Positions 20,373 to 28,746 of a stretch of DNA of 64,000 nt are shown here, in pieces; position 1 is the stretch's first letter, and each line of letters begins with the position of its first letter. Source of the DNA: Bacillus zhangzhouensis (GTDB taxonomy: Bacteria; Bacillota; Bacilli; Bacillales; Bacillaceae); contig NZ_JOTP01000004.1 of the NCBI RefSeq assembly GCF_000715205.1, forward strand, positions 62,001-126,000, written 5' to 3'. The notes under the pieces were generated by a model, which searched no databases, was not told the origin of the DNA, and worked only from the letters and a program-made list of their open reading frames with translations. A program made the position numbers and the translations under genes.

Positions 20373-21235
20373 AAGTTGTCACCCATAATCATGAACTAAA
20401 AGAACTGACGAAGCAGTATCAAAAAAAGCAGCATTCCATTGGCTTTGTTCCAACGATGGGCTTCCTTCATGAAGGGCATTTGACTTTGGCGAAAGAGGCA
20501 AGAGATCAAAATGACATCGTGGTGATGAGCATTTTTGTCAATCCTTTGCAATTTGGACCGAACGAAGACTTTGACTCGTATCCGAGGGATATCAAAAGAG
20601 ATCAGCGCCTTGCAGAGGAAGCAGGAGTGGATATTTTATTTACACCTGATGTGAAGGAAATGTATCAAGATGAACCATCTATTACGATGACGGTTCAAAA
20701 ACGGACAGATGTCTTATGCGGGAAGAAGCGTCCAGGGCATTTTGACGGTGTTGTTACTGTACTCACAAAGCTATTTCATCTTGTTTCACCAACAAATGTA
20801 TACTTTGGTCTAAAGGATGCACAGCAAGTCGCTGTGATAGATGCGATGATCAAGGATTTCTTCTTCGATCTTCACCTTGTGTCTGTTCCAACGGTTCGAG
20901 AAGAAGACGGTTTAGCAAAAAGCTCAAGGAATGTCTATTTGTCTGAAACAGAAAGACAAGAAGCACCCGCTCTATACCGGGCATTAAAAAAGGGACAGGC
21001 AGCTGTTGAAAAAGGTGAACGTGATATACATCGTATGTATCAGGTGGTTGAAGAGGAGCTTCTTCAAACAAGTGGAGAAATTGATTATATTGAGATCTAC
21101 TCATATCCCGAACTCGAACCACTTGAACAATTAGCAGGTAAGGTCATTATTGCAATTGCAGTGAAATTCTCACGCGCAAGACTGATTGATAATGTGATTT
21201 TCCATGTTCCTGAAAGCGGTGAAAAACATGTATAG
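20369..21235 (+). CDS. panC: Pantothenate synthetase
   Basis: PanC ligates pantoate and beta-alanine with ATP. The [13 protein letters not shown] segment is the HIGH-like adenylate-binding motif, [16 protein letters not shown] binds pantoate, and [10 protein letters not shown] is the KMSKS-equivalent loop. The 288 residues match the family. It overlaps panB by 4 bases and panD by 8. Confidence 0.97.
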   Translation: MKVVTHNHELKELTKQYQKKQHSIGFVPTMGFLHEGHLTLAKEARDQNDIVVMSIFVNPLQFGPNEDFDSYPRDIKRDQRLAEEAGVDILFTPDVKEMYQDEPSITMTVQKRTDVLCGKKRPGHFDGVVTVLTKLFHLVSPTNVYFGLKDAQQVAVIDAMIKDFFFDLHLVSVPTVREEDGLAKSSRNVYLSETERQEAPALYRALKKGQAAVEKGERDIHRMYQVVEEELLQTSGEIDYIEIYSYPELEPLEQLAGKVIIAIAVKFSRARLIDNVIFHVPESGEKHV

Positions 21236-21611
21236 AACCTTTATGACCTCTAAACTCCATAAAGCGACTGTGACAGAAGCAAACTTACATTATGTAGGCA
21301 GTATTACAATCGATGAAGATTTACTTGATGCGGCAGGCATGATGGCAAATGAGAAAGTGCAAATTGTCAATAATCACAATGGAGCTAGACTTGAAACATA
21401 TATTATTCCTGGTGAAAGAAAAAGCGGTGTCATCTGTCTAAATGGTGCGGCAGCGAGATTGGTTCAGCCAGGGGATGAAGTCATTATTATCGCTTATGGG
21501 ATGTTGTCAGATGAAGAAGCAAAGACACATACACCTAAAGTGGTCGTGTTAAATAAGCAAAATCAAATTGAACAAATGATTGGGCAAGAGCCTGCGAGAA
21601 CGATTTTATAA
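21228..21611 (+). CDS. panD: Aspartate 1-decarboxylase (proenzyme)
   Basis: PanD decarboxylates aspartate to beta-alanine. The proenzyme cleaves itself between Gly24 and Ser25 (YVGSITID) to make the pyruvoyl group; both residues are in place. ATG 21228 overlaps the panC stop and gives 127 residues, the family length. With panB and panC it completes the pantothenate operon, which ends in a hairpin. Confidence 0.97.
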   Translation: MYRTFMTSKLHKATVTEANLHYVGSITIDEDLLDAAGMMANEKVQIVNNHNGARLETYIIPGERKSGVICLNGAAARLVQPGDEVIIIAYGMLSDEEAKTHTPKVVVLNKQNQIEQMIGQEPARTIL

Positions 21612-21624
21612 CGCACGCTACATG

Positions 21625-21665
21625 GAAACAGGACAGTTTCATGAAAAGAAGCTGTTCTGTTTTAG
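21625..21665 (+). terminator. Terminator of panBCD
   Basis: GAAACAGGACAG pairs with CTGTTCTGTTTTAG (one G-T wobble) around a 14-base loop, with a short interrupted T-run. Confidence 0.65.
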
Positions 21666-21723
21666 TTATATGCCCAGAGCGTGTTTCACTTCGAGTGGAA
21701 CGAGGAATTGAGGTGTCCATTTT

Positions 21724-24516
21724 ATGACCGATCAAAGGTTTGTTGTCGTTGATATTGAAACCACCGGGAATTCACCAAAAAAGGGTGATAAAATCATTCA
21801 AATTGCTGCGGTGGTCATTGAAAATGGACAAATTGTCGAACGGTATTCAAAATATGTGAACCCAGGAAAGACGATCCCTGGATTTATTGAACAGCTGACA
21901 GGCATTCAGCAGCACATGGTTGACGATGCGGTGTTTTTTGAGGACATTGCTCAAGAGGTGTATGACCTCATACATGGCGCTTATTTTGTTGCGCACAATG
22001 TTCATTTTGACTTGAACTTTTTAAATGATGAACTAAAAGCATGCGGGAAAAATGAGCTGGATGTGCTAGCGATTGATACGGTTGAGGTTTCTAGAATTCT
22101 TTATCCTGAGCTTGAAGGTTACAAGTTAACTGAATTAAGTGAAGAGCTCATGCTTCCACATGACCACCCGCACCGAGCGGATAGTGATGCGGAAGTTACT
22201 GCCATGTTATTTTTAACCTTGTTACTTCAATTGAAACATACACCGCCAAATGTGTTAAAGCAGCTGCGCAGATTATCCTCATATCTTTTAAGTGATATTG
22301 GACTTTTAATAAAGCAGCTTGAAACGAGTCATTCTAGTCAGGAAGATTCTTTGGTGGAAGTCGGCTCTTTTGCTGTAAAAGATGTGACCAATCGCTTAAA
22401 TGATACGACACATTCAGTAGGCGAAGACGACGAGAAGATGTTTGAGGAGATAAAAGAAAAGCTTCCGCAAACGTTAGAAGGCTATGAAGTAAGAAAAGGC
22501 CAGCTCACGATGATGAATAAAGTCAGAGACGTGTTTCATGAAAGGGCCTACGCTTTAATTGAAGCGGCACCAGGAATAGGGAAAACACTGGCTTACCTCA
22601 TTCCAGCAGCTTTAGAGGCAAAGAAATCAGGAAAACCTGTCATTATCAGTACATATTCAATTCTACTGCAGCAGCAAATGCTTCAGCGCGATGTGCCGCT
22701 CTTAAATCAATTGCTCCCATTTGAGCCAGCTGCCTGCGTATTCAAAGGGCGAGCACATTATATTTGTTTAGATAAGTTTGAGCATGTACTCCATGAGGAA
22801 GATGATAACTATGATGTTGTCTTAACAAAAGCGCAAATATTAATGTGGCTCCTAGTAACAGAGACGGGTGATTTATCTGAACTGAATTTACCGTCAGGTG
22901 CTGCAAATATAAAAGATCGAATTTCCTGTGTGCACATGCCGTTTACATCGAAAAAGCGTCGCTTTAAAGAATATTGTTTTTATGAACGCGCCAAAAGAAG
23001 AGCAAAAACAGCTGATCTAATTTTAACGAATCACCGCCTGCTTTTATCACAAACGGAAGCATCGTCTATCTTTCAGCATGCAGACGTATATGTGATTGAC
23101 GAAGCCCATCAATTTGAGAAAACAGCCAATGAAACACTAGGGGACAATGCGTCTTATATCCAGCTTCATGCGAAATTAACGCAGCTTGGCTCCTTACAAG
23201 ACGGACTGTTAAAGAAACTGAAAAAGAGATTTCACGGTGCAGGTTTATCGACGGATACCTTTATCGAAATGGATGAGTATCTCAATCAGCTTCAAATGGA
23301 AAGTGACGCATTTTTTAGCACAGTCCATTCTTTTGTCAAAAGGACAAAACCAAAAGCAGACATCAATCGTCTCATTTATAGAGTCCGTCATCATTCAAAG
23401 CATGCTCAGTGGAAACGAATTAAAGAGACTGCGAGTAAGCTTTGTTCCTTGTTAATTGCTTGTGAGAAGCTGTATGAGCAGCAAAAAAACGAGCTTCTTC
23501 AAAAAAGTGATCAACTGACAGAACACTTTGCCTTTGAAGCAGAGGAATACGATCAAGTCATGTCGTTTATGCATACATTTTGCAGTACGCTGTACCGGTT
23601 TATTTTTGAACCGAAAAATGATGAAACGGTTTGGATTGAGATTGATGCAAAGGGTGCCAAAAATGCTGTCTTTATGCATGCACAGCCGCTAGATACAGGG
23701 GAGCTTTTGGCTGATCGATTTTTTATGAACAAAAAAAGTGTCGTCCTCACGTCAGGGACACTCACAGTCAATCATCGCTTTGATTATTGCTTGGAGCGAT
23801 TTGGCCTGCAAGATTTTTACCCGCACCTTGTCCAAATCGATTCACCATTTGAACTTGAAAAGCAGCTTAAGGTCGTTGTGCCGGCCGACATGCCGCCGAT
23901 CACCAACCGTGATGAACGAGACTATGTGAAGCAAGCAGCAGGATATATTAAGATCATGGAAAAGCAGGATAAAGCGAAGATATTGGTTTTATTTAATTCA
24001 CATGAAATGTTAAAAGCAGTGTATGAAGAGCTGAAAACAGGAGGCATGCAATCAGCCCTGTTTGCTCAAGGTCTGACAGGTGGAAGCCCAGTGAAATTGA
24101 CGAAAATGTTCAAATTAGCCAAGCAAGCCATTTTACTTGGTACGGGTAGTTTTTGGGAAGGAGTAGATTTTCCAGGCTCTGAGCTGACGACTGTCATTAT
24201 GGCACGTCTACCTTTCCGGCCGCCCGATTCACCGCTCATTGAAGCAAAATGCGAAGCAGCTAAAAAACAAGGGAAGAATCCGTTTAAAGCCGTTGCTCTC
24301 CCAGAAGCTGTCTTAACCTTCAAGCAAGGCGCAGGACGCTTGCTTCGCTCGGAAAAGGAAATAGGTACATTGCTGATTCTAGACCGCCGAGTGAAAACCG
24401 CTTCATACGGAAGACTCTTTTTAGAATCACTTCCTCATGCACCTGTCCATGAGATGTCAAAGGAATCACTTGCTGCGTATATAGAGAAGCTAAACAACGA
24501 AAAGCCGCTGTCATAA
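21724..24516 (+). CDS. dinG: DinG-family exonuclease/helicase
   Basis: A 930-residue fusion. The N-terminal DEDDh 3'-5' exonuclease domain has VVDIETTG at the start, AHNVHFDLNFL and the HRADSDAEVT ending. It is joined to an XPD-like superfamily 2 helicase with Walker A APGIGKT near residue 280, DEAH in VIDEAH near 457, and a C-terminal QGAGRLLRS motif VI. The exonuclease acids are intact. Gram-positive DinG is a DNA nuclease whose helicase part may be inactive. It stands alone between panD and ypmA. Confidence 0.95.
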   Translation: MTDQRFVVVDIETTGNSPKKGDKIIQIAAVVIENGQIVERYSKYVNPGKTIPGFIEQLTGIQQHMVDDAVFFEDIAQEVYDLIHGAYFVAHNVHFDLNFLNDELKACGKNELDVLAIDTVEVSRILYPELEGYKLTELSEELMLPHDHPHRADSDAEVTAMLFLTLLLQLKHTPPNVLKQLRRLSSYLLSDIGLLIKQLETSHSSQEDSLVEVGSFAVKDVTNRLNDTTHSVGEDDEKMFEEIKEKLPQTLEGYEVRKGQLTMMNKVRDVFHERAYALIEAAPGIGKTLAYLIPAALEAKKSGKPVIISTYSILLQQQMLQRDVPLLNQLLPFEPAACVFKGRAHYICLDKFEHVLHEEDDNYDVVLTKAQILMWLLVTETGDLSELNLPSGAANIKDRISCVHMPFTSKKRRFKEYCFYERAKRRAKTADLILTNHRLLLSQTEASSIFQHADVYVIDEAHQFEKTANETLGDNASYIQLHAKLTQLGSLQDGLLKKLKKRFHGAGLSTDTFIEMDEYLNQLQMESDAFFSTVHSFVKRTKPKADINRLIYRVRHHSKHAQWKRIKETASKLCSLLIACEKLYEQQKNELLQKSDQLTEHFAFEAEEYDQVMSFMHTFCSTLYRFIFEPKNDETVWIEIDAKGAKNAVFMHAQPLDTGELLADRFFMNKKSVVLTSGTLTVNHRFDYCLERFGLQDFYPHLVQIDSPFELEKQLKVVVPADMPPITNRDERDYVKQAAGYIKIMEKQDKAKILVLFNSHEMLKAVYEELKTGGMQSALFAQGLTGGSPVKLTKMFKLAKQAILLGTGSFWEGVDFPGSELTTVIMARLPFRPPDSPLIEAKCEAAKKQGKNPFKAVALPEAVLTFKQGAGRLLRSEKEIGTLLILDRRVKTASYGRLFLESLPHAPVHEMSKESLAAYIEKLNNEKPLS

Positions 24517-24647
24517 GCGGCCTTTAGCTGGTGTGGGTTTGGAGTTAATTTATCGTAACGGCTTTTGTGTTCCGTTGTAGAAATAGTATCGGTTCCCACG
24601 CAGAAAAGTATGACTAACAATATTTACGTACCGAGGAGGAATTAGAA

Positions 24648-24818
24648 GTGGAAAGTAAAATAGAGGTACTTTCAACTGTTCAAATTAAGCATTCAGAAGA
24701 CCTTTACAAAATCGTTGATTTGTTGAACAGAACGCTGAAAAGAGAAGATCTGATGTTTGGGTTAGCATTAGATCAAGAAGATCAAAATCAAGCGATATTT
24801 ACAATATATCGCACATAG
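24648..24818 (+). CDS. ypmA: Small conserved protein YpmA
   Basis: A 56-codon gene with GTG start at 24648, preceded by a strong GAGGAGGAATTAGAA site. The protein starts MESKIEVLSTVQIK and ends FTIYRT; it is soluble and has no recognised domain. It sits 12 bases before ypmB in the order dinG-ypmA-ypmB, which supports the name. The upstream 24517-24647 stretch has a weak dinG hairpin (GCCGCT/AGCGGC at about 24504-24521) and no clear promoter. Confidence 0.75.
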   Translation: MESKIEVLSTVQIKHSEDLYKIVDLLNRTLKREDLMFGLALDQEDQNQAIFTIYRT

Positions 24819-24830
24819 GGGAAGCTTGAC

Positions 24831-25316
24831 ATGAAAAAAATAGTCTGGATTATTTCGTCCGTTGTGGCACTCGTTTTACTCATTGGCATCATCAGCTTTT
24901 CGTGGATTTATCAGATTGCCATGGGTCAAAAAGAACAAGGTCATGAGGCAGCGATTGAACGAGCAAAAGAACAAGCAAAAATAGTACAGGTCGAGCAAGT
25001 GGAAACCTTTGTTGGAAAAGAAAAACAATTCATTGTTGAAGGAAAAAACAAACAAAATGAAACGACCTATGTGTGGGTACCTGCCAGCAAAAAAGAAAAA
25101 GTGATCGCAAAAAAAGCAAAAGAAGGCATTACCTCAAACCAAGCAGTACAAGCCGTTCAAAAGGAGAACACCGTTTCTAAGGTAAAGGACGTCAAATTAG
25201 CAAGAGAGGGTGACGTACTCCTTTGGGAAGTGACGTACTTAAATGAGAACAATCAATATAGCTTCAGCTATGTCGATTTTACGACAGGACGAGTGGAAAA
25301 AAATTTAACACCATAG
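24831..25316 (+). CDS. ypmB: Membrane-anchored PepSY-like protein YpmB (DUF5590)
   Basis: A 161-residue protein with one N-terminal membrane helix (about residues 4-27) and an extracytoplasmic part. The latter contains two weak PepSY-like repeats (GITSNQAVQAV, then SKVKDVKLA and YSFSYVDFTTGRV). This matches YpmB, of unknown function. In B. subtilis, as I recall, aspB follows; here asnS follows after 113 bases. Confidence 0.8.
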   Translation: MKKIVWIISSVVALVLLIGIISFSWIYQIAMGQKEQGHEAAIERAKEQAKIVQVEQVETFVGKEKQFIVEGKNKQNETTYVWVPASKKEKVIAKKAKEGITSNQAVQAVQKENTVSKVKDVKLAREGDVLLWEVTYLNENNQYSFSYVDFTTGRVEKNLTP

Positions 25317-25332
25317 TTTCTCCTGTCTTACG

Positions 25333-25362
25333 TTGACCATGCTGATTTAGTACGGTTATAAT
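25333..25362 (+). promoter_or_regulatory. SigA-type promoter of asnS
   Basis: TTGACC (25333-25338) and TATAAT (25357-25362) are separated by 18 bases. The leader that follows carries only a small CACCT/AGGTG hairpin; there is no T-box signature. Confidence 0.7.
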
Positions 25363-25429
25363 AAAATGTATGAAAAAAGAATCACACCTATCAAAGGTGA
25401 GTTTCTTTCTGGCTTTGGAGGGAAATATG

Positions 25430-26722
25430 TTGAAAACAACAATTAATCAAGTGTTCAAACACGTCGATGAAGAAGTAACAATCGGCGCATGGATTGCCAA
25501 TAAACGTTCAAGCGGAAAAATTGCATTCTTGCAGCTGCGGGACGGGACAGGCTTTATTCAAGGAGTCGTTGTAAAAGCAGAAGTGGAAGAGGATGTCTTT
25601 AAGCTTGCGAAATCAGTCACACAAGAAACATCTGTATATGTGACAGGACAAGTGACAAAAGACGAGCGTTCACCACTTGGTTTTGAATTACAAGTGAAAT
25701 CCATTGAAGTGATTCACGAAGCAACTGATTACCCAATTACACCAAAAGAGCATGGGACAGAATTCTTAATGGATCACCGTCATTTATGGCTTCGTTCAAA
25801 AAAACAGCATGCCATTATGAAAATTCGTAACGAAATTATTCGTGCTACATATGAGTTTTTCCATCAAGAAGGCTTCGTGAAAGTGGATCCGCCAATTTTA
25901 ACAGGAAGTGCTCCTGAAGGAACAACTGAGCTGTTTGCTACTAAATATTTTGATGAAGATGCGTACCTTTCTCAAAGTGGACAGCTTTACATGGAAGCTG
26001 CTGCGATGGCACTCGGAAAAGTATTCTCCTTTGGCCCTACATTTAGAGCTGAAAAATCTAAAACAAAACGTCATTTAATCGAGTTTTGGATGATCGAGCC
26101 TGAGATGGCTTTTGTAGAATTTAATGAAAACCTTGAGTATCAAGAAAATTATGTGTCTCACGTTGTTCAAAGTGTACTCGAAAACTGTAAAGTGGAGCTG
26201 CACACACTTGGCCGTGATACAGCTAAATTAGAAAATATCAAAGCACCATTCCCGCGCATCACGTATGATGAAGCGATCAAATTCTTACAGGATAAAGGAT
26301 TTGATGATATTGAATGGGGAGATGACTTCGGGGCGCCTCATGAAACAGCGATCGCCGAAAGCTATGATAAACCAGTGTTTATCACTCATTACCCAACTTC
26401 ATTAAAACCGTTTTATATGCAGCCAGCACCAGACCGTGATGACGTAGTGCTTTGTGCAGACTTAATTGCACCAGAAGGCTACGGAGAGATTATCGGCGGT
26501 TCTGAACGTGTTCATGATCTAGAGCTGCTTGAAGCAAGATTAAAAGAACACGGGTTAGATGAAGAAACTTACAAATGGTATATAGAATTAAGACAATACG
26601 GTTCTGTACCGCATTCAGGTTTTGGTCTTGGCCTTGAACGAACAGTTGCTTGGATTAGCGGAGCGCCGCATGTGCGTGAAACCATTCCATTCCCAAGATT
26701 ATTAAACCGTTTATATCCTTAA
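25430..26722 (+). CDS. asnS: Asparaginyl-tRNA synthetase
   Basis: AsnS charges tRNA-Asn. It is a class IIb synthetase with an N-terminal OB-fold (residues about 1-110), motif 2 ([20 protein letters not shown]) and motif 3 ([12 protein letters not shown]). The GGAGGG at 25417-25422 is 4 bases from ATG 25427 and 7 from TTG 25430; TTG gives MKTTINQVF and 430 residues, the length I recall for B. subtilis. A frame extension back to 25370 lies over the promoter and is rejected. Confidence 0.95.
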   Translation: MKTTINQVFKHVDEEVTIGAWIANKRSSGKIAFLQLRDGTGFIQGVVVKAEVEEDVFKLAKSVTQETSVYVTGQVTKDERSPLGFELQVKSIEVIHEATDYPITPKEHGTEFLMDHRHLWLRSKKQHAIMKIRNEIIRATYEFFHQEGFVKVDPPILTGSAPEGTTELFATKYFDEDAYLSQSGQLYMEAAAMALGKVFSFGPTFRAEKSKTKRHLIEFWMIEPEMAFVEFNENLEYQENYVSHVVQSVLENCKVELHTLGRDTAKLENIKAPFPRITYDEAIKFLQDKGFDDIEWGDDFGAPHETAIAESYDKPVFITHYPTSLKPFYMQPAPDRDDVVLCADLIAPEGYGEIIGGSERVHDLELLEARLKEHGLDEETYKWYIELRQYGSVPHSGFGLGLERTVAWISGAPHVRETIPFPRLLNRLYP

Positions 26723-26727
26723 GACGT

Positions 26728-26755
26728 AAAGCCTCCAACATATGGAGGCTTTTTC
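26728..26755 (+). terminator. Terminator of asnS
   Basis: AAAGCCTCCA and TGGAGGCTTTTT form a 9-10 bp stem with a short loop and T-run. Confidence 0.9.
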
Positions 26756-26819
26756 AAACGTCTTTTTAGGGGGCACGTGAAATAAAACGTGATATACTTA
26801 AAGTGAAGAGGTGTATCCG

Positions 26820-27524
26820 ATGAATAGGCAGCAATTTATTAATATGCAGCAAATGGGTTCAACAAGTTTGCCTAATTTGCTGATTGCTCATTATGAGCAG
26901 TTAGGACTGAATGAACCACAAATGATGGTGATGCTAAAGATTAAAATGAATGAAGAACAAGGTGTTTTCTTTCAAACATTTGAAGAGCTTTCTCATGGCA
27001 TGACCATTTCTGCTGAAGAGTGTGCTTATATGGTGCAGCATTTAATCCAAAAGGGGTTTATTTCGATTCAGCCGTTTGAAGACAGGTCAGGTATTCAGCA
27101 TGACCGGTACTCAGTAGAGCCTTTATGGGGCGTGCTGTATGACTTTTTAGAAGCAAAACAGGCGAAAGAAGCACAAAAAAATCATGTGCAGGCTGAAAAA
27201 TCTTTATATGCACTATTTGAAGATGAATTCGGCAGACCACTGTCTCCTCTTGAAGGAGAAACACTCTCTATCTGGATGGATCAAGACCATCATGATGCGG
27301 CGATGATTCGTTTAGCATTAAGAGAAGCGGTTTTATCAGGGAAATTAAATTTCCGTTATATCGATCGAATCTTATTTGAGTGGAAAAAGAAAGGGCTGAA
27401 AACAGCGGAAGAAGCGAAAGAGCATAGCCAGCATTTCCGTTCACAGCAAAAAGCCCCACCTTCAAAAGAAGAGACTTCATCTTATAAACGACAAGTTCCT
27501 TTTTATAATTGGCTGGAACAATAA
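26820..27524 (+). CDS. dnaD: Primosome protein DnaD
   Basis: DnaD loads with DnaB and DnaI at oriC and at PriA-marked forks during replication initiation. The N-terminal winged-helix DDBH1 domain (residues about 15-100) is followed by the DDBH2 domain with the FRYIDRILFEW (YxxxIxxxW) motif near residue 180. The C-terminus is QVPFYNWLEQ. ATG 26820 is spaced correctly from AGAGG; GTG 26811 is less likely. A possible minus-10 TATACT lies at 26793. Confidence 0.92.
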   Translation: MNRQQFINMQQMGSTSLPNLLIAHYEQLGLNEPQMMVMLKIKMNEEQGVFFQTFEELSHGMTISAEECAYMVQHLIQKGFISIQPFEDRSGIQHDRYSVEPLWGVLYDFLEAKQAKEAQKNHVQAEKSLYALFEDEFGRPLSPLEGETLSIWMDQDHHDAAMIRLALREAVLSGKLNFRYIDRILFEWKKKGLKTAEEAKEHSQHFRSQQKAPPSKEETSSYKRQVPFYNWLEQ

Positions 27525-27541
27525 CCAATAAAGGAGAAGGC

Positions 27542-28204
27542 ATGTTATTAAAAAAACAAATCAATGAGTGTTTAGATATTATTGGAGATATGTTTCCAGA
27601 GGCTGAGTGTGAGCTTGTTCATTCAAATCCGTTTGAACTTGTGATCGCTGTTGCACTCTCGGCTCAATGTACAGACGTACTTGTGAACAAAGTGACCAAA
27701 ACTTTATTTCAAAAATATAAAACACCAGAAGACTACTTAAGTGTTCCGATTGAAGAATTGCAGCAAGATATTCGCTCAATTGGCCTTTATCGGAATAAAG
27801 CGAAAAATATTCAAAAATTGAGCAAAATGCTGATTGAAGAATATGACGGTGAAGTGCCAAAGGACCGAGATGAGCTTGTAAAGCTTCCTGGTGTTGGCCG
27901 AAAAACGGCAAATGTCGTCGTATCTGTCGCTTTTGGAGTGCCGGCCATTGCTGTAGACACACACGTAGAACGAGTGAGTAAGCGCCTTGGGATTTGCCGG
28001 TGGAAGGATTCTGTTCTTGAAGTAGAGCAAACGTTAATGAAGAAGGTACCAAAAGAAGATTGGTCTGTGACGCATCATCGTCTGATCTTTTTTGGCAGGT
28101 ATCATTGCAAGGCGCAGCGGCCGCAGTGCGACTCCTGTCCGCTTCTTGATATGTGTAGAGAAGGACAGAAGAGGCTGAAAAAAGGACTGGTGAAGCTGGC
28201 ATGA
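27542..28204 (+). CDS. nth: Endonuclease III (DNA glycosylase/AP lyase)
   Basis: Nth removes oxidised pyrimidines and nicks abasic sites. The helix-hairpin-helix LPGVGRKTANVV supplies the catalytic Lys, AVDTHVERVS the catalytic Asp, and the C-terminal C-x6-C-x2-C-x5-C in CKAQRPQCDSCPLLDMC the [4Fe-4S] cluster. GGAGAAGG precedes ATG 27542, giving 220 residues. The frame back to 27509 overlaps dnaD and has no ribosome site. Confidence 0.97.
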   Translation: MLLKKQINECLDIIGDMFPEAECELVHSNPFELVIAVALSAQCTDVLVNKVTKTLFQKYKTPEDYLSVPIEELQQDIRSIGLYRNKAKNIQKLSKMLIEEYDGEVPKDRDELVKLPGVGRKTANVVVSVAFGVPAIAVDTHVERVSKRLGICRWKDSVLEVEQTLMKKVPKEDWSVTHHRLIFFGRYHCKAQRPQCDSCPLLDMCREGQKRLKKGLVKLA

Positions 28205-28710
28205 GCGGCTCAGCTGTATTCACCTCATATGTCGAAAAGCTAAAAGAGAAGAAGATAGAGATAAAAGGCGAAAGAATGGATATACTTAGAGCCAATCCAC
28301 TCGCATTTGATCTCTCTTCAGAGACTTTAACAGGCGAGCATCCATGGCAGAAAACAGAAGAATTTGTTCCTGTGATGTTCGAACTGTGGAATGAATTAAA
28401 AGAAAAAATGCTTCCTCGTTTTCATACAAGAAAATCCCGCTGTGAAGAGGATGATATGCTACAAGGAATTGTCAGTATGATTGCGATGTTTTACTGGATC
28501 AAAGGAGAGAGGCTTCAAACGCTCGAATGGGAAGACATTAAACAAGAAACATTTCCTGTTGCTCCTATTAATTGGACGGAACGATTAGAGTTCATCTTGC
28601 TGAAGCCTACTCAATATCACTGCTTTATTCAATTGGACGAACTATATACAGAATTAAAAAAGCAGTATGGAAAATACGAAGCACTCAAAAAGTTAAGACA
28701 AAATCGTTAA
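28201..28710 (+). CDS. ypoC: Uncharacterised protein YpoC
   Basis: A 169-residue soluble protein that overlaps the nth stop by 4 bases. It has no recognised domain; a Trp- and Tyr-rich C-terminal half (FYWIKGERL, INWTERLEFIL) is conserved in Bacilli. It is the last gene of the dnaD-nth-ypoC operon, matching B. subtilis order. Confidence 0.75.
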   Translation: MSGSAVFTSYVEKLKEKKIEIKGERMDILRANPLAFDLSSETLTGEHPWQKTEEFVPVMFELWNELKEKMLPRFHTRKSRCEEDDMLQGIVSMIAMFYWIKGERLQTLEWEDIKQETFPVAPINWTERLEFILLKPTQYHCFIQLDELYTELKKQYGKYEALKKLRQNR

Positions 28711-28746
28711 AAAAAGCACTTGCCTCATATGGCAAGTGCTTTTTTG
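28709..28746. terminator. Bidirectional terminator between ypoC and ponA
   Basis: AAAAAAGCACTTGCC and GGCAAGTGCTTTTTT form a perfect 15-bp stem around a 6-base loop, serving both convergent genes. Confidence 0.95.

Noticed and set aside
25317-25429. T-box leader upstream of asnS
   Set aside because: The leader is only about 65 bases after the promoter and has no GGGTGG-type T-box sequence or antiterminator.
27579-28295. A 238-codon minus-strand open frame opposite nth
   Set aside because: It is antisense to the conserved nth gene, has no ribosome site and its translation has no recognisable domain.
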